DNA of 64,000 nucleotides from Apostichopus japonicus. Taxonomy: Eukaryota; Echinodermata; Holothuroidea; Aspidochirotida; Stichopodidae. The notes under the pieces are model-generated. The model ran no database searches and was not told the DNA's origin. It saw only the letters and a list, made by a program, of their open reading frames with translations. The DNA is taken from assembly GCF_037975245.1 (NCBI RefSeq), contig NC_092564.1, positions 14,635,984 through 14,699,983 of the forward strand, written 5' to 3'. Below, in pieces: positions 1-12,713 of the stretch (the first letter of the stretch is position 1; each line of letters begins with the position of its first letter). The translations under genes and the position numbers were made by a program.

Positions 1-198
1 TTTTCTTGAAAATGTTAATCAGTCAAAAGAAGTGACGAGAAATTGCTTTAATATAAACTAATCAATAGTGTCCAAGGCTTAAATCAAACTGGGGTAGGTA
101 TAGGGTTGATGCAGCGAATTGAAACTATACAAGAATTATGTATAACGTTTCAACCCTATATGATGTAAAAAGGCTGTGCTAACAACTAGTGAGTCGAC

Positions 199-286
199 TT
201 GAAAAGTAACGGACGAATTTAGAGATCGTTTAACGGCAGGTTTGTGTCACATGAAACGGTAAAAAAAAGGGGGGGGGGGTTGTCTA
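199..286. repeat. Direct repeat, copy 1
   Basis: An 88-bp segment (TTGAAAAGTAACGGACGAAT ... CACATGAAACGGTAAAAA, G-run, TTGTCTA) that recurs at 526-619 with a few changes and a longer, interrupted purine run. Confidence 0.9.
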
Positions 287-525
287 GTTATTCTTAGTAT
301 ATGCAACATAAATATGACGTCACGTAATATCCGCCTTATCAGAGGAGTACGGTAAAATCAGTCATCTACGCCCTGTACTTACAAACTAACAAAAGTGTAA
401 CTTTCTTATTTAACCGCGCACACCCCAGCTTAATAACTTTTCTCCTAGATTAAAAATTCATTTTGAGAGTTGTAGACCTAAGCGATATGCTATTGCTCAA
501 TTTACGGAGAAGACGATTTAACCCT

Positions 526-619
526 TTGAAAAGTAACGGACGAATTTAGAGATCGACTAACGGCAGGTTTGTGTCACATGAAACGGTAAAAAGGAGGATG
601 GGGGGGGGGGGGTTGTCTA
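526..619. repeat. Direct repeat, copy 2
   Basis: Second copy of the 199-286 segment; it ends directly at the first unit of the 33-bp minisatellite. Confidence 0.9.
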
Positions 620-1457
620 CACTGTCATCAACACTTGTTCTTTCCACTTACCCACTTTCATCAACACTTGTTCTTTCCACTTACCCACTTTCATCAACAC
701 TTGTTCTTTCTACTTACCCACTTTCATCAACACTTGTTCTTTCCACTTACCCACTTTCATCAATACTTGTTCTTTCTTCTTACCCACTTCCATCAACACT
801 TGTTCTTTCCACCTACCCACTTTCATCAACAATTGTTATTTGTACTTACCCACTTTCATCAACAAGTGTTCTTTCTACTTACCCACTTTCATCAACACTT
901 GTTCTTTCCACTTACCCACTTTCATCAACACTTGTTCTTTCTACTTACCCACTCTCATCAACACTTGTTCCTTCTACTTACCCACTTTCATCAACACTTG
1001 TTCTTTCCACTTACCCACTTTCATCAATACTTGTTCTTTCTTCTTACCCACTTCCATCAACACTTGTTCTTTCCACCTACCCACTTTCATCAACAATTGT
1101 TATTTGTACTTACCCACTTTCATCAACAAGTGTTCTTTCTACTTACCCACTTTCATCAACACTTGTTCTTTCCACTTACCCACTTTCATCAACACTTGTT
1201 CTTTCTTCTTACCCACTTTCATCAACACTTGTTCTTTCCACCTACCCACTTTCATCAACACTTGTTATTTGTACTTACCCACTTTCATCAACATTTGTTC
1301 TTTCCACTTACCCACTTCCATCAACACTTGTTCTTTCTTCTTACCCAATTCCATCAACACTTGTTCTTTCCACTTACCCACTTTCATCAACAATTGTTAT
1401 TTGCACTTACCCACTTTCATCAACAATTGTTATTTGTACTTACCCACTTTCATCAAG
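620..1457. repeat. 33-bp minisatellite, about 25 units
   Basis: The unit contains ACTTGTTCTTTCCACTTACC and CACTTTCATCAAC. Because 33 is divisible by 3 and the unit lacks stops in the plus-strand frames, three long overlapping open frames run through it; none has other coding signs. A block of five variant units recurs 8 units (264 bp) later, showing a duplication inside the array. Confidence 0.97.
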
Positions 1458-2583
<1,126 letters not shown>

Positions 2584-2753
2584 CAAATGATATCACAAAT
2601 GATTTTCGAGTTGGTTAGCATCATGTTTGATCTCTAGAGTAAGGCAAAGTATGTCACCAAAAACAGAACTAGTATTGTTCGATACAGGTGACAAACGCCT
2701 ACAGTGGAATTACGATCTTCCTTTCCGGTTTCGAACCTCTGGACATACAATCA

Positions 2754-2825
2754 GCGTCCATAGCCTAGTGGTTAGGGTGTCCGCGTACAGAGCGGGAGGC
2801 CCGTGGTTCGAATCCCGGTGGAGGC
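2754..2825 (+). tRNA. tRNA-like sequence (tRNA pseudogene or SINE head)
   Basis: 72 nt fold as a cloverleaf: acceptor GCGTCCA/TGGAGGC (one mismatch), D arm with TAGCCTAGTGGTTAGG (A box), anticodon stem TCCGC/GCGGG, loop GTACAGA, T arm with GGTTCGAATCC (B box). The T stem has two mismatches. The anticodon reads ACA, which no normal tRNA set uses. No CCA is expected in a nuclear gene. A non-tRNA stretch and then a TA microsatellite follow within 55 nt, as in a short SINE with a simple-repeat tail. Confidence 0.6.
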
Positions 2826-2872
2826 TGAAAGTTTTTTCACTGTTCTTGATTTTCCAACTCATTACGATTTTC

Positions 2873-2875
<3 letters not shown>

Positions 2876-2917
<42 letters not shown>
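2876..2917. repeat. (TA)n microsatellite behind the tRNA-like sequence
   Basis: About 20 TA units starting 50 nt after the tRNA-like sequence; possibly the 3' tail of a SINE. Confidence 0.95.
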
Positions 2918-2921
<4 letters not shown>

Positions 2922-3050
2922 TATTGACCCATTTTTAGTAAGCAGTTTATATGTATAATATGGCAATAAATAATCAACCAGTGCATAGAAGGATTGCGAG
3001 GATATTTCTTTGCAATCAAAACTGACGATATATATATTTCATTCAAACAT

Positions 3051-3231
3051 CACGGGCATGGCTAGATTTAATTTCTAGGGCGGGGGGGGGGCAAAGCATT
3101 TCCAGCGGGCAGCCAGAATCCATTTCTAAGAAACGAAGCATTATTTTTTTGGGAGGGGCACGCAGACATATATTATCGTGTGGGTGGCTTGTGTCGCCCC
3201 CCCCCCATCCCCCACCCGTGGATACGCCCTG
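3051..3231. mobile_element. Possible small hAT-type MITE
   Basis: The ends CACGGGCATGGCTAG and GTGGATACGCCCTG are loosely inverted and resemble the ends of better supported MITEs here. Interior runs of G and C are also shared in style. No clear target duplication was found. Confidence 0.35.
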
Positions 3232-5016
3232 AATCACAAACCAACATGGATTCCCTAAACATCTAGCTCTGTGTCAACTAACACTACAAAGAAACAGTTC
3301 AATAGTCAGAAGTTGCAAAGGGGACTGATTCCTCCGTTCACCTATATTCTCAATTAGACTAATAATAGACTAGTTACAGGCTTTGTCTCTCTTGTGGTTT
3401 ATCTTTTTCTTGGAGCATATAGACGATTAGTTAGATTAAATTTTTACCTCATGGTTCCTTCTCAGGACTCAAGTTTCTTTTATCTGCCGACATTTCTCAG
3501 AGTTGGACGGTGGGTTCGTATATATTATCTGGGAGGGGGCGTTTTTCTTTAATGAATGTATACGGATTTCGCCCACTCCGGATGTACAATGCCCGACGAA
3601 ATCACCTCTTATAGATTGCTTCTCTCTCAAGTGGTATTGTTTTCCAGTTATTTCATTCATTTTCTTTTTGATATAACTCCGTCTTAATATTGGTAGAAAA
3701 ATTGTCACTCAGTCAATTCAGCGGTCCAACTTCTTAAGTTGCTGTGTCTACTTAACAGCTATAGTCGGTGCATAAAAGGACATTCTTGTAACATCATTTG
3801 GTTGGATGTATCGTTCATTTTTTGCGATTTCTCCACAGTTTTGTTCACTAAGCATGCTCTCGGTTGCAATATCTGACGCAAAGATTTATTAGAACGGAGA
3901 TAACTATTCTAAGAACAACTACGGAGTTAATAGTCCAGCGATGCGCAAGCATTTGTCAACCACGATCCTGTTTGGATTCTCTATCGATACTTAATGCATC
4001 TCTATGCATTTTCCACCTTGACTTTATTCAAGATATCGCTGGAAGCAGTTTCACCTCTTTGAAATCAAATAAACTGCAGAGTTAGTTTTTCTTGTCTTAA
4101 ACATTATTTCGCGCCAATAGTTTTCAGTAGATTTAAAAGCAGAAGGAAGAGCTGAGTTTTGTCGAACGGCAAGGTTATTACGACTAGATCCAGATGGTTG
4201 AGAAATTAATAACATGACGGACGATATCAGATAATTCCTTATGAAAGATCGAGCTAAATATGGTCAAATATAAATTCAATCGATAACATTTGGCGTGCTA
4301 TAGAAACATTTACTTTAAGAGAGGAAACTGTATACAGCATTTGTAAAGTCATGTTGTGTTATTGTTTTACCCACCATTCTATAAGGTTAAAGGTTCGCCT
4401 TATTACACAAAAAGCAGAATCATTGAAGCAAAATCAAACCCAAACAATTATTATTGAATACCACTGTACTTTTGACTGAAACCTTCAAATTTAAAAGGTT
4501 GAAAATAAGATATTAACATTCGTATGATGTGTGACATGTTAAGGGAATATAGTTTAGTCTAGTATTAAAAATGCCACCATAAGCTGATTGGAAACCCGAT
4601 GTATGTTATTTGTCGTACATATGAAATGCAGACGTAATAGGTTAACGAAGATGTTTGAAAAAAAAGAAACACTGAAAACCACATAAGCAAACCCCATTAG
4701 CAAACCAGAAATACCTTATTCACGGAGTTTCCGCACAACAACACTGAAAAGCAGAAGTTTTGAATAGGTAAAGAGAATTTGGTTCCTGCTCTTGGACCAG
4801 GGAACCAGAGATTGTGGTATATTTTAACCGCTACATCACAACTTCTGCACCATTAAGTTATACTCCCCCCTTCCCCCAATAATGACAGTTGTACCACATT
4901 TTCACTGAAATTACTATGTTTAGACAGGAGAGGTAGGGGTGGGGTGGGATGGGGTAGGGGTGACCATAAAATGAGATTGCAATTATCCAAATTAAAATAT
5001 TCTTAAAGATATTTTG
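3232..5016. other. No gene seen
   Basis: Unique AT-rich sequence. Short frames lack splice-linked partners or recognisable motifs. G-runs occur near 4930. Confidence 0.6.
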
Positions 5017-5450
5017 TTACCAAGTGAATGTTACCAAGAGAATGCTACCAAGTGAATGCTAACAAGTGAATGCAACCAAGTAAATGCTACCAAGAGAATG
5101 CTACCAACTGAATGCTACCAAGTGAGTGCTACCAAGTGAGTGTTACCAAGTGAATGCTACCAAATGAATTATACCAAATGAATGATATACCAAATGAGTG
5201 CAACCAAGTGAATGCTGCAAAGTGACGTGAATGCTATCAAGTTAAAGCTATCAAGGGAATGCTACAAAGTGAATGATATGCTATCAAGTGAATACTAACA
5301 AGTGAATGCTGCCAAGTGAATGCTGCCAAGTGAATACTACCAAGTGAATACTACCAAGTGAATACTACCAAGTGAATACTATACCAAGTGAATGCTACCA
5401 AGTGAATGAGACCAAGTGAATGCTGCAAAGTGAATGCTACCAAGTGAGCA
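5017..5450. repeat. 14-bp minisatellite, degenerate
   Basis: About 30 variants of TACCAAGTGAATGC in tandem, with changes such as GCAAAG and ATGATA insertions. No frame is maintained. Confidence 0.95.
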
Positions 5451-7612
5451 AGTAATGAATTTGATTCAATCCTCAACATTTCGTCGAACGGACACTTTTC
5501 AAAGCAATATAAAAGTCATGTAAACAGGTTTGGACTTTGCTTCACTACTTGAAGTGGAACTTGACTAAATAAACAAATGGGGTATACTTTGTTATGGGAT
5601 ATTAATATGGACTATAACATTGAAATATTTAGCAATTTCAACTCAAAACCTGCTCGTAGCAAACTATAATGAGAAAGTGCCTTTCTGTTGAAACACAAAA
5701 AAATTATTAAACGGTGTCGTGTAGTTGAAAACAGATATTCCAATACTGGAATTTGTGAAAACAGAATACACAAGCAATTCTACTTTTCTGGTAATTCTGA
5801 AGAAGCGATTTTGTGGTTCGCATCCTCAAATTAAAGTAGTATGTCCAACTGCCATTCGTAATTTGTGGTAGCCTATACCTCCCCCCCCCCTACCCCACCC
5901 TTCCCAGTCCATCCGATTGCACCCTCTTCTGAATAAGGTTGAACGAAGTCTATGAAGGGGCAGATCTATCGTACTTTTTTTTTTATAATACTTTATAGTT
6001 TCTCAAGCATTTTATATCAGTGCAACATATCTTACCGTGAGAGATATTATGCTGTCACATTAAACTGCTACAAATAGTTGTCAGGTGAACAAATAAGCAT
6101 TATATGTCTCATAAATATACCGTATAAATTACACGACAATCAGAGGAGTCGAGGCTCAGGTCGGGTCCAGAGGAAAGTTTGTCACCGGAACCCCATTTTA
6201 AAGCCTTCGTATATCCCATGTTTTTTCGGGCCGTCACCCTCAGTAATTTTCCAGGACCCACAAATTGACTCCGGGTTGTACTTACTTGATCTTCCTCCAC
6301 CTCCACCTCCATCTCCACCCCCCCCCAACCGCCCCCCCATCCCCAAACACCACCTCTCGGCAAGCCTGGTTACACTTTAATATTACATCGTCTAAAACCA
6401 CGTACCTGGTTATCTCCCAAAAAATAGAAACATTTACAAACGAAATTCCAACAAGATGTCGCTTTTGGAGACTACTTAGTGGAGAGAGCTTTATTCTGAT
6501 TAAAAAGCAATGGTCATCAAATTTTGCTCTTTGCTCTAAACCATTGTTATTTATCAATGAAAAATGAATTTCAGTGTCTGAAAATGTGAATAAATTCCCT
6601 GTTTGAGAAGAGTTTGACCATTTTCGTCTTTCTCAGATTGCGAATTCTGGCTGTTTTGGAGATGTTTTTTGATCCTAGGCTACAGCTAGCCGTCTCCATG
6701 ACTTGTCTATTAAGTCTTCGAGATACTACAGAAAAAAAGCAACAGTGTTTATTTTATTTTATTTATTTTTATCACAAGAGACTCACATCTTTAGGGTTTT
6801 AAACTAAATCTCAATTCTGTCATCCATCATGAATAAGTTTGATGCCTACATTAAAATATATAATAATACTAATGTTTGTTACCTATATAAGCTCGATTCA
6901 TTTTCACCGGGCTACATAAAATATCACACGTTTTTATTCTTAGTGACTTGCGTTGCTTATATGCTTTACCATTATGATAAATACTAAAACCTAAATATTA
7001 AAGAACCCATAAAAATGTCAACACATCTCTCGGTTCAAGCCCCCCCCCCCCACCTTCCCACCCCACCTCCACTTCATTCGCAATGCATAGATCACATAGT
7101 CGTCACCCTTAATTGCAGTGTTTTTAATTCTTTGTGTTTTTTTTTTGGCAATATGCGCTTTATAATAACGCAATATTAACTTCGTGACAAGAAATTATAT
7201 TTCAATTGAAACAGCAAACATGAATTAAATTTCATAAGCCGATTACTTCTATATAAATTCAGGTTATTGCGTGCATGCATTATTCGCTTCGAAGTTGATG
7301 GGCCTGATGTTACTTTGAATTAAAGAATACTTAGTATAATACTTTGCAGCACTTTTTAATAAGGAGGAAGGGAGCTTGATTGACTCGGTCTTAGTTTTCC
7401 AAAGTACAATCTATAATGAATCAGACATTAATGTATTGTAATGTATCAGAATTATTGAGTAGGAGACCATTAGCCAGACTTTCAGTAACTGATAAACGTG
7501 ACCATCACATCCACAAGAATGTTGAACGACATCCACAAGTCTGTCACATTAAATTTGTTTGTATCTGTATACGTGTTTGTATTTCGCTATTGGCTAATAC
7601 TTAACAGTTATT
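5451..7612. other. No gene seen
   Basis: Unique sequence with C-runs at about 5880, 6318 and 7039. The proline-rich frames around 6265-6380 come from these runs. Confidence 0.6.
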
Positions 7613-8172
7613 GGTGAAGCTATAGGTGCAAATGTTGTCCTGTATTGATCGTAATGGTGAAGCTATAGGTGCAAATGTTGCCCTTTATTGATCGTAATGG
7701 TGAAGCTATAGGTGCAAATGTTGTCCTGTATTGTTCGTAATGGTGAAGCTATAGGTGCAAATGTTGTCCTGTATTGTTCGTAATGGTGAAGCTATAGGTG
7801 CAAATGTTGTCCTGTATTGTTCGTAATGGTGAAGCTATAGGTGCAAATGTTGTCCTGTATTGTTCGTAATGGTGAAGCTATAGGTGCAAATGTTGTCCTG
7901 TATTGAATGTAATGTTGAAGCTATAGGTGCAAATGTTGTCCTGTATTGATCGTAATGATGAAGCTATAGGTGCAAATGTTGTCATGTATTGATTGTAATG
8001 TTGAAGCTATAGGTGCAAATGTTTTCATGTATTGATCGTAATGATGAAGCTATAGGTGCAAATGTTGTCCTGTATTGATCGTAATGGTGAAGCTATAGGT
8101 GCAAATGTTGTCCTGTATTGTTCGTAATGGTGAAGCTATAGGTGCAAATGTTGTCATGTATTGATTGTATTG
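7613..8172. repeat. 43-bp minisatellite, 13 units
   Basis: The unit starts GGTGAAGCTATAGGTGCAAA and ends CCTGTATTGATCGTAAT. Units differ mainly in GATCG/TTCG and GGTG/GTTG/GATG positions. 43 is not a multiple of 3, so no frame is carried through. Confidence 0.97.
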
Positions 8173-10179
8173 TGGGAAATGATGAGAAACGAATAAAAGA
8201 CCAACAACAGAAAGGGAAAAAATAGTGGTAGCGAATGTATCTTCCATCTTTCTTTTCCAAATCAATTTCATGTCTCTTTGTGTAAACAACGCGCTCGGAT
8301 TTTGTTTCGACTTTAGATCGACTTATTAGTAATACAAGGACTACTGCCCATACTTTCGTTTTCCTGTGTGACTAAGAAATTAATTAAAAGATGTTACAGT
8401 CAAATAACTATGGAATGTGAGCAAAGCGTGAGCATATTGTTATAGCTTCGTCCATAGCAAATACCAACGAAAAAGCATTTTCCATCTTTCTTATCAGAAC
8501 GTTACGCTAACGTTATTATGAAGTCAGTCGTTCTAACTTGAACATGTGCATCCCAAGGGGAGGGCAAGGGAGAGCGGATGCAATCCCACCCCCCCCCCCC
8601 CGGAGAATCAAGGAAGTAAATGCTAAGCTTCTTCCTTTAAGAATATTCCAAACCCTTAAATATTTACTGATCGAAGCATGTAATTCATGCAATAATGGCC
8701 AGTTATTTTGACGGTATCGATCCTATAGTATCGTAAACCAATTAATCGGTTTATACTTTGGACCTTTGACTGATAATGGCATACACGAAGATTAATTCCC
8801 ACACTTCTCAATCATTCTGCATGTTTTTCTAAGGACGCCCATGAACTTGTATAATCATAGTGAATAGTGCAAACAGAAATTTGTCAGTAACAGTGGATTA
8901 CTTTTCAATATGCCAAAATTTCGAATTTTTCACCAATAAATACATAGATAACGTGTCGGGTATAGCCGCTATAGATCAACAAGAAAACCTTTTAAAACTA
9001 CGTCAGCAGAAATTACTGATTGTTGACGAAACAAACTGCACTGTGGAAATATCAATTGGAATTAACCTTTTTTGGTATGTTTGTGAACCCATTATCTGCA
9101 TATGAAGAAGAATAACTAAGAACCGTCTGTGACAAGAAGAAAAGATTTTTTTATTTCCAATAACAGAATAATAAAACAAGGATTATAGAATCTCAGTGTT
9201 ATTAATTGGTATTTTTAATAGATATATAATAGTGCGCGCTTTCATTATAAAAGTGCAATAGTACTATATCTATATATTCCTCCACCTATGAGAAAATCTC
9301 TTCATATATAACAAAGTGAAGGAGCTGATTTTTCTTTAACTGCCACACTCCTTCACTATCAAAGGCAGAAAATGCTGTGCATTGATGGATATTACGCAAA
9401 TGATAAAATTGACGAGATTTAAGATGAAATGAGACGATTTGATAGTTCAACGCAAGATGATTGATGACAAGGTATCGGTATTAGCGACAGTACTCCCATC
9501 TTCGGGTGTCTCGACTGTCAATATTACTCGCTGAAATTTGTAAAAAGACTCAAAGCTATTTTAAATGAGGCACAACGTCCCAACTTGCACAGGACGGAGA
9601 TGATAGTCGGTGGCGGCGACGGCGATAAGGGTAAAGTCTAAATCAAATCAACGAAAATGGAAGCGAATGAAGGGAAAAAGAAAGTCTGTCAAATTCACTC
9701 GGAAATGAATTTACAATGAAGACCAATCAGAAGCACACTCGTTGGTGAAGATAAAGGGTCAATAGTGCTACGTCAAAAGTAAGGAGTATCAAGCTAAGGA
9801 TACTCATGTACAATCATGAAGAAGTAATTAATCCTCTTAACGTATCAGATGGACGTTATATAGTACTTTGCTTGGAGCGTCTATACAGAAGTTGTATAAA
9901 ACAATAAAAGAGGATTTTGTTTTTTTCCTTTAAAAGGGCAGAGAGGATGGTCGGCCTTGATGAGAATTCATTTTACGATACACTGTTATTACTTTAGTTC
10001 AAAGAAACGTGTAGGCTAAAATATACTTGCGAACAACTGCGTGTACTAATTAACGTTGATAGTTATACGGCTTTCGCGATAGTAGGAATAAAAGCCGGCA
10101 CGATGGGATGATTATAAGTTGTTGCTTGAATGTAACACAGGTAAAAACCATGATTAAAAACCGCGGAAAGGCAACAATT
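8173..10179. other. No gene seen
   Basis: AT-rich unique sequence with short frames only. Confidence 0.6.
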
Positions 10180-10480
10180 ATGTCTGTTGCTTGCACTGTA
10201 CTGTTCGATTCTTGTTTATGCCTTCTCAGTGGTCAACGTGCAACAACTATATATCTATTGCTTATACTTTACTGTTCGGTTCTATACGATACTGCAATCA
10301 GAGATCAACGTGCAACAATTATATGTCTGTTGCTTATACTTTACTGTTCGATTCTTGTTTAAGCCTTCTACGCTACTGCAATCAGTGATCAACGTGCAAC
10401 AATTATATGTCTGTTGCTTATATTTACTTTAATGTTCGATTCTTGTTTATGCTTTCTACGATACTGGTATATCAGTTATA
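10180..10480. repeat. Degenerate tandem repeat, about 72-84 bp period
   Basis: CAACGTGCAACAA recurs at 10234, 10306 and 10390, each followed by TATATGTCTGTTGCTTATAC-like text and CTGTTCGATTCTTGTTTA. Spacing varies through internal deletions. Confidence 0.85.
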
Positions 10481-10492
10481 TACAGGCGCGTA

Positions 10493-10720
10493 TCCAGGAT
10501 TTTCTAACCCGGGGGGCGCGAATTACTATCTAAGCGGAGCGCCACCATCGGTTGGCGCGGAGCGTATAAGAAAAGTTCTGGTTTTGATACCCCCCAGATC
10601 ACCGGAAATGGCACTTCTCGGGCTTGAAAATGAGCAACCAGATGTACACTTTTGCCTGAGAACCAAGTATTTCCCAAAAGTTTTCTTTTTCCATCCATAA
10701 CCTTTTTGAAGATTGTCACC
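10493..10720 (+). mobile_element. hAT-type MITE fragment (CAGGCGCGTATCCAGG end)
   Basis: It starts with CAGGCGCGTATCCAGG and holds the core ACTATCTAAGCGGAGCGCCA ... GTTGGCGCGGAGCGTA. That core is also found at 12075-12310 and 61369-61701. The right end is not certain. Confidence 0.65.
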
Positions 10721-10902
10721 AGTCACACATCATGTTCGACCTCATTGCATGTCCTATGGATCATTGCTTTTGTAGGTTATTCTACGTCACGGCCCACAAT
10801 ATCCGAAAGCCCCACTTTTCAAGGTTTTAAGCCCAGTACTTGTTGAGAATTTGAAAATTCACTTTTCTCGTGAATAAAATCACTTCAAAACATACCCATA
10901 AT

Positions 10903-11274
10903 CAGTGGCGTAGGAAGTTACTTTTGAGTGGGGGGGGGGCTGAAGACTGATGGCCGGCCTGGGGGAGGGGTCTAAGGGGAGGGGGTGTCCCCCTCCCCTT
11001 TGGATTTTTTTGCATTTCCAGGTGGCCTCAGATGCAATTTGGTGCAATATAGCACACTTCAACACCCACTCCATTTTGTAAACTTAATTTTGTATTTTCA
11101 CCTGGCCTTAGATGCAATTTGGTGCTCCAAATGAGATTTTTTTCTCATTTGGAAATGAAAAAGGGGTTTTTTGACTTGCGAAGTGGGGGGCGGAATGATA
11201 CTTCCGCCCCTCCACATTTGTCACTGGGGGGGCTGGCGCCCCCCCCCCCAGCCCCCCCGGTTCCTACGCCCTTG
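10903..11274 (+). mobile_element. hAT-superfamily MITE, 372 bp, with 8-bp target duplication
   Basis: The ends CAGTGGCGTAGGAA and TTCCTACGCCCTTG are inverted repeats. The element is flanked on both sides by CCCATAAT (10895-10902 and 11275-11282). An 8-bp duplication is the mark of hAT transposition. There is no coding capacity, so it needs a transposase from elsewhere. A close copy lies at 54966-55335. Confidence 0.92.
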
Positions 11275-11541
11275 CCCATAATGTTGCAGAAAATTCAATC
11301 TATAGACAACCAATATAGAAAAACCTCCTTGAACCCCTAACAGACAGGTCAAAATTGAACGAGTAGAGGAAAGTAGGATGACGAATGTTGGTGAGGAAAT
11401 TTTCGAAAATCCCGACACAGTTAATTTATTGGTGTAGAAATATTGCAACCTCTTATAATGGCTTTTACAAAACTTGGTTGAAGGAACAGAAAAATAGGAG
11501 ATATTTCCGATATCATGTATATCGAAACCGAACACTTCACT

Positions 11542-11973
11542 CATAGACGTAGGTCCCGTAGGAGGCGGGGGCTGCAGCCCCCCCCCCCAATTGTTTTCCC
11601 ATTTTTTTCTGGCACCTACTGAAAGAAAAATAAATAGCAATGAATAGCTTAAAATGATCTCCTTGGTAATTGAAATAAAGTTGTAAGCTTGGCCGACATT
11701 ACTACTGTAAAAGAGAGTTTTGACATAAATGGATCTGTATGGTTTTTCTCCATCTACATAAGACATTTGGTTGTTTACATTAGCATCCGGCGGTATACTG
11801 TGCAACTTTGACGGACCGTGCGGTAGACGATGCCATACAATGTAATGACCGATCTTGCCTATATGATATTGGTATCGACACGTTGAATGCGCGCTTTGCG
11901 CGCGAAAAATTTTGGCTTTTTTTTCGGGCAAGTCATTACAGCCCCCAAATCCAATCTGGCTCCTACGCCTTTG
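11542..11973. mobile_element. Probable hAT-type MITE, 432 bp
   Basis: The ends CATAGACGTAGGTCCC and GGCTCCTACGCCTTTG are inverted (imperfect). The flanks ACTTCACT and ACTACACA agree at 6 of 8 positions, which fits an old 8-bp target duplication. The interior is unrelated to the 10903 copy. Confidence 0.6.
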
Positions 11974-12074
11974 ACTACACACATTGACAGTTTTTGAGGC
12001 TGTTCATCGTGGAACATGCATTTCAATGCTCATTGATATGATGTTATATCTGCTCTTTGCTTTACAAATTCGAA

Positions 12075-12310
12075 CAGGCGTGTAGCGAGTAATTGCCAAG
12101 GGAGGGCGAAGCCTGTAGGCAAACTATCTAAGCGAAGCGCCACCATGAGTTGGCGCGAAGCGTACAAGAAAAATTTTGGCCGAAAATGCCTCCCAGATCG
12201 CTGGAAATGACACTTCCCAGGCCTTGTAAGTTGCATCTAAGCATTGTCTATCTTGAAATTACTAGCGATGTCATAAAGAAAATTTGCTCGGGGGGGGGGG
12301 GGCGGTCGCC
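12075..12310 (+). mobile_element. hAT-type MITE fragment
   Basis: It begins CAGGCGTGTAGCGAG and shares CTATCTAAGCGAAGCGCCAC, GTTGGCGCGAAGCGTA and CCCAGATCGCTGGAAATG with the elements at 10493 and 61369. It abuts another repeat at 12329, so the right end may be truncated or nested. Confidence 0.6.
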
Positions 12311-12328
12311 ACCTTCCCGAAATGCGTT

Positions 12329-12713
12329 ATGTTCCCCGACGACTCGGTCGAGTTCAAGTACATTGGTGAGAGAGGAAAAACGGAAACGTCAAAAATGGAG
12401 TTGTCGAAGTAAGGGGTAGAGTGAGGCGCACACCCCCTCCGTAATCCTTGATCTGTCACTGGCTACCCTGTGTATATTATAGGGATCAGCGCTGTAATTA
12501 TGACTGTTCCTCTTTCTCTTCCCGAGGTCTTGGCTATCTTCTACTCCCTCCTTTTCTCCTTTTTCTCTCTTTTTTTCTTTTTCTTTTCCCTTCCTTCCTC
12601 TCCTCCTTTTCTTTTTTCCCCTCCTTTTCCCTTTTTCTTCTCTTTTTTTTTCTCTCCTCTTTTCCTTACCCGGGGGGCGCGCGCCCCCAACGCCCCCCCT
12701 GGATACGCACCTG
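12329..12713 (-). mobile_element. Repeat element with long polypyrimidine tract, copy 1
   Basis: Inverted relative to 51922-52272. Shared blocks include GACGACTCGGTCGAGTTC, ATCTGTCACTGGCTACCC, ATCAGCGCTGTAATTATGAC, a C/T-only tract (about 12539-12667 here) and the end CCCCCTGGATACGCACCTG. The end is a hAT-like terminus. Confidence 0.75.

Noticed and set aside
5017-5450. Possible CRISPR-like array
   Set aside because: The 14-bp units are directly abutting and degenerate, with no unique spacers; the genome is eukaryotic.
11221-11982. 253-codon minus-strand open frame
   Set aside because: It spans two MITEs and their G/C runs. No motif, and its ends fall inside transposon termini.
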